From M30B19 sp041688615 (GTDB lineage: Bacteria; Planctomycetota; Planctomycetia; Pirellulales; Pirellulaceae), in assembly GCA_041688615.1 (NCBI GenBank), contig JBDNHU010000126.1, positions 1 to 36,426 on the forward strand: a stretch of DNA of 36,426 nucleotides. The letters run 5' to 3'. The position numbers and the translations under genes were made by a program. Below are positions 1 to 9,874 of the stretch, in pieces; position 1 is the stretch's first letter; each line of letters opens with the position of its first letter. Below the pieces are notes generated by a model that worked only from the letters and a program-made list of their open reading frames with translations, did not search any database and had not been told where the DNA came from.

Positions 1-40
1 AAACCAGCCCAAACCAGCCCAAACCAGACCAGCCCAGCCC
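1..40. repeat. Short tandem repeat, 10-bp unit
   Basis: The window opens with AAACCAGCCC twice (1-20) and a variant AAACCAGACC (21-30), then AGCCCAGCCC. The array may continue to the left of the window. It lies in a gene-free stretch (1-329) downstream of the LarA-like gene. The only other thing seen there is a 41-codon ORF (116-241, plus) with no recognisable family, which I do not call as a gene. Confidence 0.7.
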
Positions 41-329
41 AAAGGTGGTAATCACGGAACATCGTTGAAAAATTCTTGCTTTGCGAACGCCGGAAAACTC
101 CACGACACGAATGCTATGGCGGAGAAGTTCTCGGGCAAGCGGGTGGGAATCGACGTCACTTTCTTATCGGGACTAAAGCCGCAGGGTCTATTGGAAATGG
201 ACCAGTGCAATCCCATTGTGCGGCGCATAAAGGCGAAATAGGCGCATAAGCATCCTGAGATCCACTACACGTTTGGACAGTTATGTTCCGGACGAAGCAT
301 AAGTCGGCTTGAACGTTTTACGTTTGGTG

Positions 330-1604
330 TTACCGGTCAAAGTGCCCGGCGATGCTCCACAGGCCAAGCGCTGGATTGTCGATGTAGTAGTAATCCTCGC
401 CATCAACCTTGATCCAACCAAAGGGTGGCAAGTCTTTGGGTAAGGCGGCTTGCCAAGTTTCTAAGTTACCGTACTGATAACCCACGCCTTCGATTTCTGC
501 TCGCGTCAGATGCCCAGGGCAATAAGTGACGTTGAATCGCCCTTCGGTGGATCCATGTATCAAGTGCGCGGCTGCGGATAAATTCTGTTGCAAGTCTGCG
601 GATTCATCAACAAATTGCAAGACAGACTGGCTGTCGCGGTAGCCGAAGCGGCGTATCAATTGGTCGATCTTCTTGTCCTCGCCAAATGTATGGATGCCTG
701 GCCCAAGAATGACCAGATGTCCATCGTCTGCCATGGCCATACGAGTTCGGTAAATTGCTTTATTGCCCAGCCAAGTGCTTTGGAATTCTTCGGCGTCCAA
801 GTTGACAATCACTCGGTCCAAGGGCTTTTCAACCGAGGTTAAGTTCACTTGCTGGCTCAGTTTGCACGCTTGGAAAAAACAATCATGATCGTCACCCACA
901 AACAGCCCGCGCAAAATCGGTTGCCCTGGTCCCGCTGCATCCACAACAGTCAAAATGTACAACAGCGGCAAGTGACCACAGAAGTGGTCCTGCGCGTAAT
1001 TTAAGATTTTCCTCAAGGGAGTATCGGCACGTCCCATCATTCGTTCCATGCCGTAGACGGCGCCAATAAAATGGCTTTCATTAATGCCGGCGGCACCCCC
1101 AGTGCCGACAAACAGGTTCTTGTTGTAATTGGCCATCCCGATGACCTCGTGCGGAACCACCTGTCCAATGGACACGATTAGATCATGGTCCCCGCCAACG
1201 ATCAGGCGGTTCAATTCTGCCGGCCAAGGTTTGTTGTAGATCCCTTGGGTTACCTGATTCACGAATTCGGCAGGAACCTGACCTACCTCTACGATATCTT
1301 CCCGCCAGTTGTGAATGCGGAATAGCTTTTCAGGTACCTCGGGGTACATCCGCCCAATTTCAGCATGGGTCATGGGTCGATGCGTGCCCAGCGCCGGTAA
1401 GACGTCCACTAAGGCGTTGCCATAGTAGTGCTGCAATTGCCCAGTCACCGGGCCGGCAAAGCTGTGAGAACGTGTAATGTCGGGCACAACCGCCAGCACT
1501 CGGTCTCTTGCTCCAAGCGGGTCTAGCGCCTGCAGCAACAGTTCGTGCAATTTTTGGTTGTCGATCGTGGTTTTGGGTGAACCATAAGCAAGGTACGTGG
1601 GCAT
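330..1604 (-). CDS. LarA-family (lactate racemase-like) nickel-pincer enzyme
   Basis: This 424-residue protein matches the LarA/DUF2088 family, which racemises or epimerises 2-hydroxyacids with a covalently bound nickel-pincer nucleotide. Landmarks line up with lactate racemase: DITR (Arg45), GTHRP (His75), VPH (His152), NYNKN (Lys162, the expected pincer-attachment lysine) and ESHF (His178, the expected nickel ligand). The His-to-Lys spacing of 10 and Lys-to-His spacing of 16 equal those recalled for the characterised enzyme. The substrate cannot be read from sequence, since many LarA homologues act on other hydroxyacids. The ORF can be opened at a GTG nine bases upstream (1613); I prefer the ATG because MPTYLAYG resembles family N-termini. 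No larB, larC or larE cofactor gene is in the window, so the pincer would have to be made by genes elsewhere. It lies 349 nt downstream of uvrA on the same strand. Confidence 0.85.
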   Translation of the reverse strand: MPTYLAYGSPKTTIDNQKLHELLLQALDPLGARDRVLAVVPDITRSHSFAGPVTGQLQHYYGNALVDVLPALGTHRPMTHAEIGRMYPEVPEKLFRIHNWREDIVEVGQVPAEFVNQVTQGIYNKPWPAELNRLIVGGDHDLIVSIGQVVPHEVIGMANYNKNLFVGTGGAAGINESHFIGAVYGMERMMGRADTPLRKILNYAQDHFCGHLPLLYILTVVDAAGPGQPILRGLFVGDDHDCFFQACKLSQQVNLTSVEKPLDRVIVNLDAEEFQSTWLGNKAIYRTRMAMADDGHLVILGPGIHTFGEDKKIDQLIRRFGYRDSQSVLQFVDESADLQQNLSAAAHLIHGSTEGRFNVTYCPGHLTRAEIEGVGYQYGNLETWQAALPKDLPPFGWIKVDGEDYYYIDNPALGLWSIAGHFDR

Positions 1605-1953
1605 CAATCGCACTCACAAAAAGTAAAATGGTGCCAGGCGATTAAGCGTAGCATTTATTGCTTGGTCGCACGACGCCCTAACCCGAATCGACCATGGTTT
1701 TGGGCGACGAAGGAATTGTCCCCAAAGGGCTTCCCGAATTCAACAATAGTGGCGGGGTGTAAGCGGCCGGTTCGGTTACTCGTGTTTCGCGGAACACCCG
1801 CGCCAATTGCAAGCAAGTGGTGCAGCCCATTGCCTGTTTAGGGCTGTGGGCTTATCCACCAACGGTGCGCAAACCCTCTGGTTTTGCGGCATCAGGAGGC
1901 TTGGGCCGTTTCACTAAACCGGTAACCGATTTGCAGACGATCCCCGAAGGAAG
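1605..1953. other. Intergenic gap with one GTGCCAGGC motif
   Basis: No convincing gene was seen. The plus-strand ORF starting at 1817 is an antisense shadow of the uvrA 3' end. A GTGCCAGGCG motif lies at 1631-1640, just upstream of the LarA-like start. It is one of several copies of a near-palindromic motif in this window. Confidence 0.5.
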
Positions 1954-4900
1954 TTACTTGCTGTTGGCGTATCCATGTTGGAACAAACTGCGCAGTTCGG
2001 CCTGCTGGATATCTTCCAAGCAGGTTAAATGTAAGGTAACTCGATCAATCAAACCCGCACTGACCATTTTTCCTGGTGTGTTCAAGTCGGCAAGACTTTC
2101 AGAATTGATGACTTCGTTGGGTAGATTCCAAGTGATGCGAATCGACGGTCGTTCTTTGGTCTCGATCGACATCCAAGGAACACGTTCCTGCTTCAACTTG
2201 ATTTGGATCTGTCGTTCACGTTGGAAATCCAGGTTCACCCCTGGCATGGTTTCTTCCAACATTTCCGCCAAGGCCTGAATCAACTCGGCTGGCCATTGCA
2301 CCTTGTCAGGTTCTTTAAAGCCACAGCGAGATACATGCCATTGCTTGGTCCCTCGGGGCACCGCTTCGGCCAAGTAAACGTGGTGATCGGCACCGTGAAT
2401 GTTCCTGTCTTCGGCGATCACCGTTTCGGTAAAGAAGTGATCATCATTTTCTTCCACGACGTTCTCTCGTGCCGCAGCCTGGACGGCTTCGGCTTCGCGT
2501 CGCCGTTCGGCCGCCTGATGAGAAGCCAATTGTGCCGCCGACATCATGGAGGTATCCATCGACGGTACAACCGACGCTTCTTGCCGGTGGAACAACGCAA
2601 ACCCAGAGGCAACCGCTTTGGTGAGGAATTTTTTGAATTCCTTTTGATTCAATTCATCCAGCGAGTAAAGTTTGAGTTCAACCTCTTGCGAGGGTCCACG
2701 AGCGCGGCTGATTTTTACGCGGGGTTCTTTGCCGAAAGCAGCGATTTCATCGATTTCGTCCAGCGACTTAAGATTCAATGCCGGAATCAAATCGCTAGGC
2801 AAGAACGTTCGAGGTTTGACTCGAAATTTCACGCACAGAAAATGCTTCTGATTGGTAATTGCCTGCATGAACCAGCCACGAGCCTTGTTTTCAAACGGTA
2901 CTTCGACCACCGTTTGATGGTTCCAATAGGACTCGCCATATTTTTTAACTTTTTCAACTTCCTGCACGATGGTCGTTAGGATTTGACCATCCCACTGGCA
3001 GACATTTCCGTCTCGATCGACTCGGTTTTGTGAATGCCACAGGGGGCCGTCTTTTTCCCAAGGCATTGCAGACGCCGCACCAACATCTTCGATGTCCATG
3101 TCGCCTTCACCGAAGGCTTGATGAACCAGCGGGTCATAAATGGGACGTTCCACATAGGGGCCGGCCGCCAAGACACTGGCCAGGGCTTGTCCCGTAAAAC
3201 TGCGAGGCCATTGGGCAGTGCCATTGTCGTACAGTAACGTCGTGGTAATTTTCCCATTAGCCGGCGGTAGGGATTCACTGACAGCGACCGCATCCTGGGT
3301 TGTGGATTTCTTCGGCGACTTCTTGGCAGGTTTCTTTCCAACCGACTTCAAGTAGGCCTTCCCAGCGGCGATGGGGTCTTTGCCAGCCGCGTCTGCCTCG
3401 GCCATGCGAGTGTATCGGACCACATCTTCGGGCGTTCCGGCAACCACGATTCTTCCGCCTTCATTGCCCGCATCTGGCCCAAGGTCAACCACCCAGTCCG
3501 CACATTTGATCACATCCAAGTTGTGTTCAATCACGATCACTGTGTTGCCCAAATCAACCAATCGTTGCAAAACGTCCAACAGTTTGGCGATATCTTCAAA
3601 GTGCAGGCCCGTGGTCGGTTCGTCCAGTAGGTAAAGGGTTCGCCCGGTGTCAGGTCGCGACAATTCGCTGGCCAATTTCACTCGTTGCGCTTCACCGCCC
3701 GACAACGTCGTCGCACTTTGTCCCAGTTGCAAGTAATCTAGACCCACATCGACCAAAGTCTGGATGACGTGGCGAATCTTCGGAATATTTTTGAACAAAC
3801 GCGCCGCTTGGCCGCAGGTCATGTTCAAAATATCATTGATGGAATTGCCTTCATACATAATCTGCAAAACTTCATCGGTGTAGCGTTTGCCTTCACACGT
3901 TTCGCAAGGCACCCAAACATCGGGAAGGAAATGCATTTCGATCCGTCGCTGTCCAGTTCCTTCACAGGTTTCGCAGCGACCGCCCGGAACATTGAAACTA
4001 AACCGCCTAGCGGTGTAACCTCGAAGCTTGCTTTCGGGTAGTTGCGAGAACAAATTTCGTATCGATTCAAAGACACCTGTGTAGGTTGCGGGATTACTGG
4101 TCGGCGTGTTCCCGATCGGCTTCTGATCAACTCGAATCACTTTGTCGATATTGGCAGCGCCCGCAATTCGTGAATGCAGACCGGGCGTGCCGGTTGCTCG
4201 GTGCAGCCGCCTGGCCAACGCCTGGTACAGGACGCCGTTGATTAGCGAACTCTTGCCGCAACCGCTGACCCCAGTCACCACCGTGAATGCCCCCAAAGGT
4301 AAGGCCACGTCAATGTTGCGTAGGTTGTTGTGCCGGGCGCCTTGGATCTGAATCGCTCCTGCGATCGGGCCCGAATGCTTTTCTTTATCCGCATCAAATG
4401 GTGGCAGAGTTGGGCGGCGGTTGCTGGGGATTGGGATCGCCTTTTCACCGCTGATGTACGGCCCGGTTACGCTGTTGGGCTGCTTCGCCACTTCGGCAGG
4501 GGTTCCCTGGGCGACAATTTCGCCACCTTGGCTACCAGCGCCAGGGCCGAAATCGAAGATGAAATCTGCTTCGGCAATCACGTCGCGATCATGTTCCACA
4601 ACCAATAGCGTGTTGCCGATGTCTCGCAGACGCTTCATCGCACTTAGCAAACGAAGATTGTCTCGCGGGTGCAAGCCGATTGTCGGTTCGTCTAAAACAT
4701 ACAAGACGCCGCACAATCCGCTTCCCAGTTGGCTGGCCAAGCGAATTCGCTGCGCTTCACCACCCGAAAGCGTGTTAGCGGCGCGACCGAGCGACAAATA
4801 CGATAAGCCCACATCGTTAAGAAATTGAATTCGGTCGTGAATTTCACGCAGGATTTCGCCGGCGACTTTCTTTTCGCGATCAACAATATTCCAAGCGGAA

Positions 4901-7900
4901 ACCTTCTGATACAAGACCCCTAAAGGAAGTCGGCAGGCAGCGTCCATCGTCAAAGTTTGGAAACGGACAGCCGCTGCATCGGCCCGCAGTCGGCTGCCAC
5001 CGCAGAAAGCGCATTCCACTTCGTCAATCAAAGTTTGCAACGTAGCGCGGAGACTGGGAATGCGTCGGGCACTGGCTTCCAATGCCGGGAACAGGCCCTC
5101 GTATTGAAACGCAAACTGCGGTCGATTGGTTTCGGGATCAATAACCGGAATCCACTCATTGCTGGCACCGTAGAAGATGATACGTTTTTGCCTGGCCGAC
5201 AATTCAACCATTGGCACATCCAGTGGAAGGCCAGTTTCACGGCTTAATGCTTCGAGCATCGAGTTGGCGACCGACTGTTGCATGTCTGGCCAAAGCAGAA
5301 TCGCCCCTCGCCGTAGAGTCAATTTGTCGTCGCGAATCAGTTGCGTTGGATCGGCGCCCGTTTGCGTGCCCAGGCCTTCGCATTCGGTACACCATCCTAG
5401 CGGGCTGTTGAAAGAGAAGTGGTGCGGTGAAAGGGGTTCGAAGCTGGTACCACATTTGGAACACGCTAAGTGCTGTGAATGGGTGACCGTTTTCCACTTG
5501 GGTTCGGGCCAACTATCGTGCTGGTAAGCGACGACCATAACGCCCTGCCCCATGCTTAACGCGGACGCCACGCTGTCTGCAATCCGCGCTCGCCGTTCGG
5601 GATCAACCGAGATTCGATCGATACCAATTTCAATTTTGTACGTTCGCGCCAAACTTAGCTTGGGCACTTCTTCCAGCGGGTACGTATTTCCATCAATGCG
5701 AACGCGTACATAGCCATCGCGCCGCAAACCGTCCCACAGTTCGTCGTAACTTTGGCCTGGATCCAAATCCACTGGCGCCAGAATGTAGAGGCGAGTCCCG
5801 ACTTCGTGTTCCAAAATCTTGTCGACGACTTGATCGGTAGTTTGCGTACCGATTGGGATTTCACATTCGGGACAATGGGGCTGCCCTAATCGAGAAAATA
5901 ACACCCGGAAGTAGTCGTAAATTTCAGTAACCGTTCCGACTGTCGATCGAGGCGTCGAAGAAAGTGCCCGCTGCTGGATGGCAATCGCAGGGGATAGTCC
6001 TTCGATCCGTTGGATCTTGGGCTTGGGCAACTGGCCGACAAACTGCCGAGCGTAGCTGGACAAACTTTCCACATAACGGCGTTGACCTTCGGCGTAGATC
6101 GTGTCCATCGCCAACGAACTTTTTCCGCTACCGCTGGGCCCACAGAACACACTCATTTTATCGCGAGGCACGGAGATGTTGACCATCCGCAAATTGTTCT
6201 GCTCAGCACCTTCGACCTCAATAGCGATGGCCATCACGGGAACATGTTTGGTTTTGTTTGGTTTCTTTTTCTGACCCGCGTCTTTGGTTTGAGGTAATCG
6301 GGAACCTTCACGTTCAAACAGTCTCGCCAGCGCCTGTCCGGTGTAGGACCGTTCAACTTTGGCGACATCTTCGGGCGTGCCTTGAGCAATCACCTCGCCA
6401 CCGCCAAACCCACCTTCGGGTCCAAGATCGATCACCCAGTCGGCAGTCTTGATCATGTCCAGGTTATGTTCAACCACCAAAACCGTGTTTCCTGCATCAA
6501 CAAAGCTCTGCAGGACGTCAATCAATAATTGAATGTCGGCAAAGTGGAGACCGGTGGTGGGTTCGTCCAGCAAATAAAGTGTCTTACCGGTGCCGACCTT
6601 GGACAATTCTTTGGCTAACTTGATACGCTGCGCCTCGCCACCTGAAAGGGTTGGCGATGGTTGTCCCAATTGCAAGTATTCCAGTCCAACAGCCTTCAAC
6701 GTTTGTAAACGCTTGATGATTTTTGGCTGGTTTTCGAAAAGGTCGATCGCCTCTTCAATTTCCATCGACAACACTTGCGAAATGTCATGCCCTTTGAATT
6801 TGACTTGCAAGGTTTCTCGATTAAATCGCTTCCCTTGGCAGACGGGACACGTTACCCAGATGTCTGCCAGGAAATCCATCTCCAGTTTATTGGCACCATT
6901 TCCTTGGCATGCTTCGCACCGTCCTCCAGCGACATTGAAGCTGAATCGGCCCGCGTCGAATCCACGTGCCTTCGATTCAGATAGTTGCGCAAACAGTTTG
7001 CGAATTTCGTCGAAAACCTTAATGTAGGTACCTGGATTGCTCCGCGGGGTCCGGCCAATCGGTGACTGGTCGATTGCGATCAGTTTATCCAGATATTCCA
7101 GGCCAACGATTGAATCGTGCTTTCCCGGATAGCCATTTCCATGATTCAAATCGCGCCGTAACGATTCAACCAAAATATCGCCGATCAACGAACTCTTACC
7201 GCTACCGCTGACACCGGTGACGCAAACCAAAGATCCCAGTGGGATATCGACATCGATATTCTTTAGGTTGTTTTGCCGAGCTCCAGTGATACGAACGCTA
7301 CGTTCTAAATTCACTGGGCGGCGGCCTTCGGGAATCGCAATTTGCAAACGCCCTGAAAGGAAACCACCGGTCTTACTGGCTTCAACCGCCATCACTTCTT
7401 CGGGGGTTCCTTCGGCGACCACGTAGCCACCGCGATTTCCAGGTCCCGGACCAAAATCGATAATTCGATCGGCCGCCAACATCGTATCTTCGTCATGTTC
7501 CACGACCACGACGGTGTTGCCCAAATCTCGCAAGCGACACAACGCTTCGATCAAGCGGTCGTTATCGCGTGGGTGCAAACCAATAGATGGTTCATCCAAA
7601 ATGTAGAGCACGCCCACCAACGAGGCCCCGATTTGTCCCGCCAAGCGAATCCGCTGCGATTCACCGCCCGAAAGTGTCGGCGCGGTTCGGTCCAGTGCCA
7701 AATATGAAAGGCCAACGTCCAGTAAAAACTTTAGCCGGTTTTGTACTTCTTTCAAAGCGTCCGAAGCGATCTTCTGCTCGATTTCCGTCAGTACAATTCG
7801 ATCAAAAAATTCGGTCGCGTTCTGAATCGACATCGAACAAACGTCCGGCAGCGAGAGACCGGTAAGGCGGTCCTTCCAGCGTTGGGCGTCGGTTAGCAAG

Positions 7901-9588
7901 CGAACACTTCTAGCTTGAGGTGCCAGGCGTTGTCCTTCGCAACCTGGGCACGTGATGTTGGCCATGTACTGTTCAAGTTTGGCCTTCGAAGCGGCGGTCT
8001 TGGCCTTTTCGTAACGGGTTTGCAGTTCGGCGACAATGCCGTCAAACGTTCCGCCATACTTCATCGGTTTGGTGCCACCGGTCCAAGTGAAGGTCAACTG
8101 CTTTTCAGCCGTTCCAAACATCCACATCCGTCGGTGTTGCTCGGACAATGCTGACCACGGTGTTTCCAGCAGAAAGCCTTCTGGCAATCCCTGTTCTTTC
8201 TCCAGCGTGTCCGCTACACCTTGGAAAATATGTTGCCGCCAACGGCCTAGGTCTTCAAAAGTGCCTAAGATTTCAAAGCAGCCATCCTTCAAGCTAAGTG
8301 ATTTGTCGGACACCAATGCCGATTCGTCAAAGGTGAACAATTCGCCCATGCCTTTGCACGATAGGCACATGCCTTGTGGGCTGTTGAACGAAAACATTTG
8401 AGGCGAAGGGATGGGGTAACCGATACCGCACTTCACACAGGAGTACGCGACGGAAAACAATCGCTGGCCACCCACCCAGCCTTCGGGCCATGCAGAGGAA
8501 TCATTGGATTGTCGGGCGGCCAAATTGGAATCGACCAAACCGGCCGGGTCTTCCAAGTCTGCTTCGTCATCATCCTGGTCGTCCAAGTCGTCATCCAAGT
8601 CGTCGTCCAAGTCGTCGTCGGCGACCAGTTCGGTTACGGATTCCAACGACGTCAGGGCTTGTTGACGGCGGATCTTTTCCTGCATTCGAACTTCTTCGTC
8701 GGACGGCTGCTCGTCACCCGCTGCCACCACTTTTGTGGTTGATTCCTCTTCCTCTTCGTCATTTAGATCAAGATCTAAGTCGAAATTATTACCGCCGCCA
8801 AACAATTGCGAACTGCCCGAACGTCGCTCCAAGAGGTTGCCGGGCTTGTTGGGTTCATCGTCGTCCCCGGTGTCGATCACCGCCAACAAATTGCCTTTAC
8901 CCACCGATAACGCATTCTCGATACACTCGGCAATCTGCAATCGCGAGGCCGCTCGAACCACAATTCGATCGATCAGCACTTCGATGTTGTGTCTTCGTTT
9001 TCGATCCAGATTAATATCGTTGGAAACGCGAACGATTTCGCCGTCGACTCGGGCCCGAGTGAATCCTTGCTTGAGCAGGTCTTCGAATAGGTCTCGGTGT
9101 TCACCCTTTTTGTTCTGGGCCACTGGCGCCAAGATCATCAGTTTGGTTTCCTCTTCCAAGCTCATGATCCGTTCAATGACTTCGGCGCGGGACTGCGCCT
9201 GAATTGGATCGGCACAGCGTGGGCAATAACCTTTGCCAATGCGAGCGAACAGAATTCTCAAAAAATCGTAGATTTCGGTCATCGTTCCGACCGTACTACG
9301 AGGATTATTTCCCGCCGACTTTTGAGAAATGGAGATTGCCGGGCTTAGTCCACCAATAAAATCGACATCCGGCTTGGGCAATTGCCCCACAAACTGCCGC
9401 GCATAGCTGGACAGACTTTCCACGTATCGCCGTTGACCTTCGGCGAATAACGTGTCAAACGCCATGGAACTCTTGCCCGATCCGCTAACGCCGGAGAAGC
9501 AAATAAGCTCGTTACGCGGCAATACGAGGTCCACATCGCGAAGATTGTGTTCACGGGCTCCCTTGATGACGATATCCGAAGGCGGCAT
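1954..9588 (-). CDS. uvrA: Tandem-duplicated UvrA (excinuclease ABC subunit A), 2544 aa
   Basis: UvrA is the ATPase that finds DNA lesions and loads UvrB in nucleotide excision repair. Here two whole UvrA units are fused. Unit 1 (about 1-1095) has Walker A loops at 33-41 and 792-800, ABC signatures (LSGGESQR, LSGGEAQR) near 639 and 981, and Walker B sites near 661 and 1004. Unit 2 (about 1119-2060) repeats this with Walker A at 1150-1158 and 1773-1781, signatures near 1607 and 1963, and Walker B near 1629 and 1985. Both units keep the CxxC zinc pairs. Unit 1 carries an Asp/Glu-rich insert (about 240-375, DDDLDDDLDDD core) ahead of the CVKC pair. After unit 2 comes a Lys-rich linker and a 440-residue tail I do not recognise. 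Duplicated UvrA is known in Chlamydiae and planctomycetes, which supports the lineage call. ATG start at 9588 with GGAA about ten bases upstream. Confidence 0.97.
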   Translation of the reverse strand: MPPSDIVIKGAREHNLRDVDLVLPRNELICFSGVSGSGKSSMAFDTLFAEGQRRYVESLSSYARQFVGQLPKPDVDFIGGLSPAISISQKSAGNNPRSTVGTMTEIYDFLRILFARIGKGYCPRCADPIQAQSRAEVIERIMSLEEETKLMILAPVAQNKKGEHRDLFEDLLKQGFTRARVDGEIVRVSNDINLDRKRRHNIEVLIDRIVVRAASRLQIAECIENALSVGKGNLLAVIDTGDDDEPNKPGNLLERRSGSSQLFGGGNNFDLDLDLNDEEEEESTTKVVAAGDEQPSDEEVRMQEKIRRQQALTSLESVTELVADDDLDDDLDDDLDDQDDDEADLEDPAGLVDSNLAARQSNDSSAWPEGWVGGQRLFSVAYSCVKCGIGYPIPSPQMFSFNSPQGMCLSCKGMGELFTFDESALVSDKSLSLKDGCFEILGTFEDLGRWRQHIFQGVADTLEKEQGLPEGFLLETPWSALSEQHRRMWMFGTAEKQLTFTWTGGTKPMKYGGTFDGIVAELQTRYEKAKTAASKAKLEQYMANITCPGCEGQRLAPQARSVRLLTDAQRWKDRLTGLSLPDVCSMSIQNATEFFDRIVLTEIEQKIASDALKEVQNRLKFLLDVGLSYLALDRTAPTLSGGESQRIRLAGQIGASLVGVLYILDEPSIGLHPRDNDRLIEALCRLRDLGNTVVVVEHDEDTMLAADRIIDFGPGPGNRGGYVVAEGTPEEVMAVEASKTGGFLSGRLQIAIPEGRRPVNLERSVRITGARQNNLKNIDVDIPLGSLVCVTGVSGSGKSSLIGDILVESLRRDLNHGNGYPGKHDSIVGLEYLDKLIAIDQSPIGRTPRSNPGTYIKVFDEIRKLFAQLSESKARGFDAGRFSFNVAGGRCEACQGNGANKLEMDFLADIWVTCPVCQGKRFNRETLQVKFKGHDISQVLSMEIEEAIDLFENQPKIIKRLQTLKAVGLEYLQLGQPSPTLSGGEAQRIKLAKELSKVGTGKTLYLLDEPTTGLHFADIQLLIDVLQSFVDAGNTVLVVEHNLDMIKTADWVIDLGPEGGFGGGEVIAQGTPEDVAKVERSYTGQALARLFEREGSRLPQTKDAGQKKKPNKTKHVPVMAIAIEVEGAEQNNLRMVNISVPRDKMSVFCGPSGSGKSSLAMDTIYAEGQRRYVESLSSYARQFVGQLPKPKIQRIEGLSPAIAIQQRALSSTPRSTVGTVTEIYDYFRVLFSRLGQPHCPECEIPIGTQTTDQVVDKILEHEVGTRLYILAPVDLDPGQSYDELWDGLRRDGYVRVRIDGNTYPLEEVPKLSLARTYKIEIGIDRISVDPERRARIADSVASALSMGQGVMVVAYQHDSWPEPKWKTVTHSQHLACSKCGTSFEPLSPHHFSFNSPLGWCTECEGLGTQTGADPTQLIRDDKLTLRRGAILLWPDMQQSVANSMLEALSRETGLPLDVPMVELSARQKRIIFYGASNEWIPVIDPETNRPQFAFQYEGLFPALEASARRIPSLRATLQTLIDEVECAFCGGSRLRADAAAVRFQTLTMDAACRLPLGVLYQKVSAWNIVDREKKVAGEILREIHDRIQFLNDVGLSYLSLGRAANTLSGGEAQRIRLASQLGSGLCGVLYVLDEPTIGLHPRDNLRLLSAMKRLRDIGNTLLVVEHDRDVIAEADFIFDFGPGAGSQGGEIVAQGTPAEVAKQPNSVTGPYISGEKAIPIPSNRRPTLPPFDADKEKHSGPIAGAIQIQGARHNNLRNIDVALPLGAFTVVTGVSGCGKSSLINGVLYQALARRLHRATGTPGLHSRIAGAANIDKVIRVDQKPIGNTPTSNPATYTGVFESIRNLFSQLPESKLRGYTARRFSFNVPGGRCETCEGTGQRRIEMHFLPDVWVPCETCEGKRYTDEVLQIMYEGNSINDILNMTCGQAARLFKNIPKIRHVIQTLVDVGLDYLQLGQSATTLSGGEAQRVKLASELSRPDTGRTLYLLDEPTTGLHFEDIAKLLDVLQRLVDLGNTVIVIEHNLDVIKCADWVVDLGPDAGNEGGRIVVAGTPEDVVRYTRMAEADAAGKDPIAAGKAYLKSVGKKPAKKSPKKSTTQDAVAVSESLPPANGKITTTLLYDNGTAQWPRSFTGQALASVLAAGPYVERPIYDPLVHQAFGEGDMDIEDVGAASAMPWEKDGPLWHSQNRVDRDGNVCQWDGQILTTIVQEVEKVKKYGESYWNHQTVVEVPFENKARGWFMQAITNQKHFLCVKFRVKPRTFLPSDLIPALNLKSLDEIDEIAAFGKEPRVKISRARGPSQEVELKLYSLDELNQKEFKKFLTKAVASGFALFHRQEASVVPSMDTSMMSAAQLASHQAAERRREAEAVQAAARENVVEENDDHFFTETVIAEDRNIHGADHHVYLAEAVPRGTKQWHVSRCGFKEPDKVQWPAELIQALAEMLEETMPGVNLDFQRERQIQIKLKQERVPWMSIETKERPSIRITWNLPNEVINSESLADLNTPGKMVSAGLIDRVTLHLTCLEDIQQAELRSLFQHGYANSK
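8581..8616 (-). repeat. 12-bp in-frame tandem repeat in uvrA
   Basis: Three copies of a 12-bp unit (GTCCAAGTCGTC on the plus strand, middle copy with A first) encode repeated DDLD in the acidic insert of UvrA unit 1. The unit is a multiple of three, so copy-number change would lengthen the acidic tract without breaking the frame. Confidence 0.8.
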
Positions 9589-9874
9589 GCTTTTATCAGT
9601 TCCAAGATGGTTGCAGACGAGTGGGCAGCGAGGTCCAAATCTATTTGGCTAAGGCGGACCGTACATTCTAAGTCCATTAGGGGACCCTGCTCAAGGTAAG
9701 CAAGCTTATCTAAAGGCTTGGAATATCGACCCAATTGGCTTCAATGCCGCCCACCAAGCCCCATTGTGGGAACAGAATCTGAGTCCCAATGGTACGGACT
9801 GTCCCCATTTCGCCGCATGCGTCTGGCAAGCAAGTCCCTGAAAAAACGGTTTGATCGCAATTTGGATTGCCGAC

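Noticed and set aside
116..241. Plus-strand ORF of 41 codons starting MAEKFSGKRVG
   Set aside because: No ribosome-binding site, family match or context; too short to support.
1817..9348. Many plus-strand ORFs opposite uvrA
   Set aside because: All are shadows of the strongly supported uvrA coding strand.
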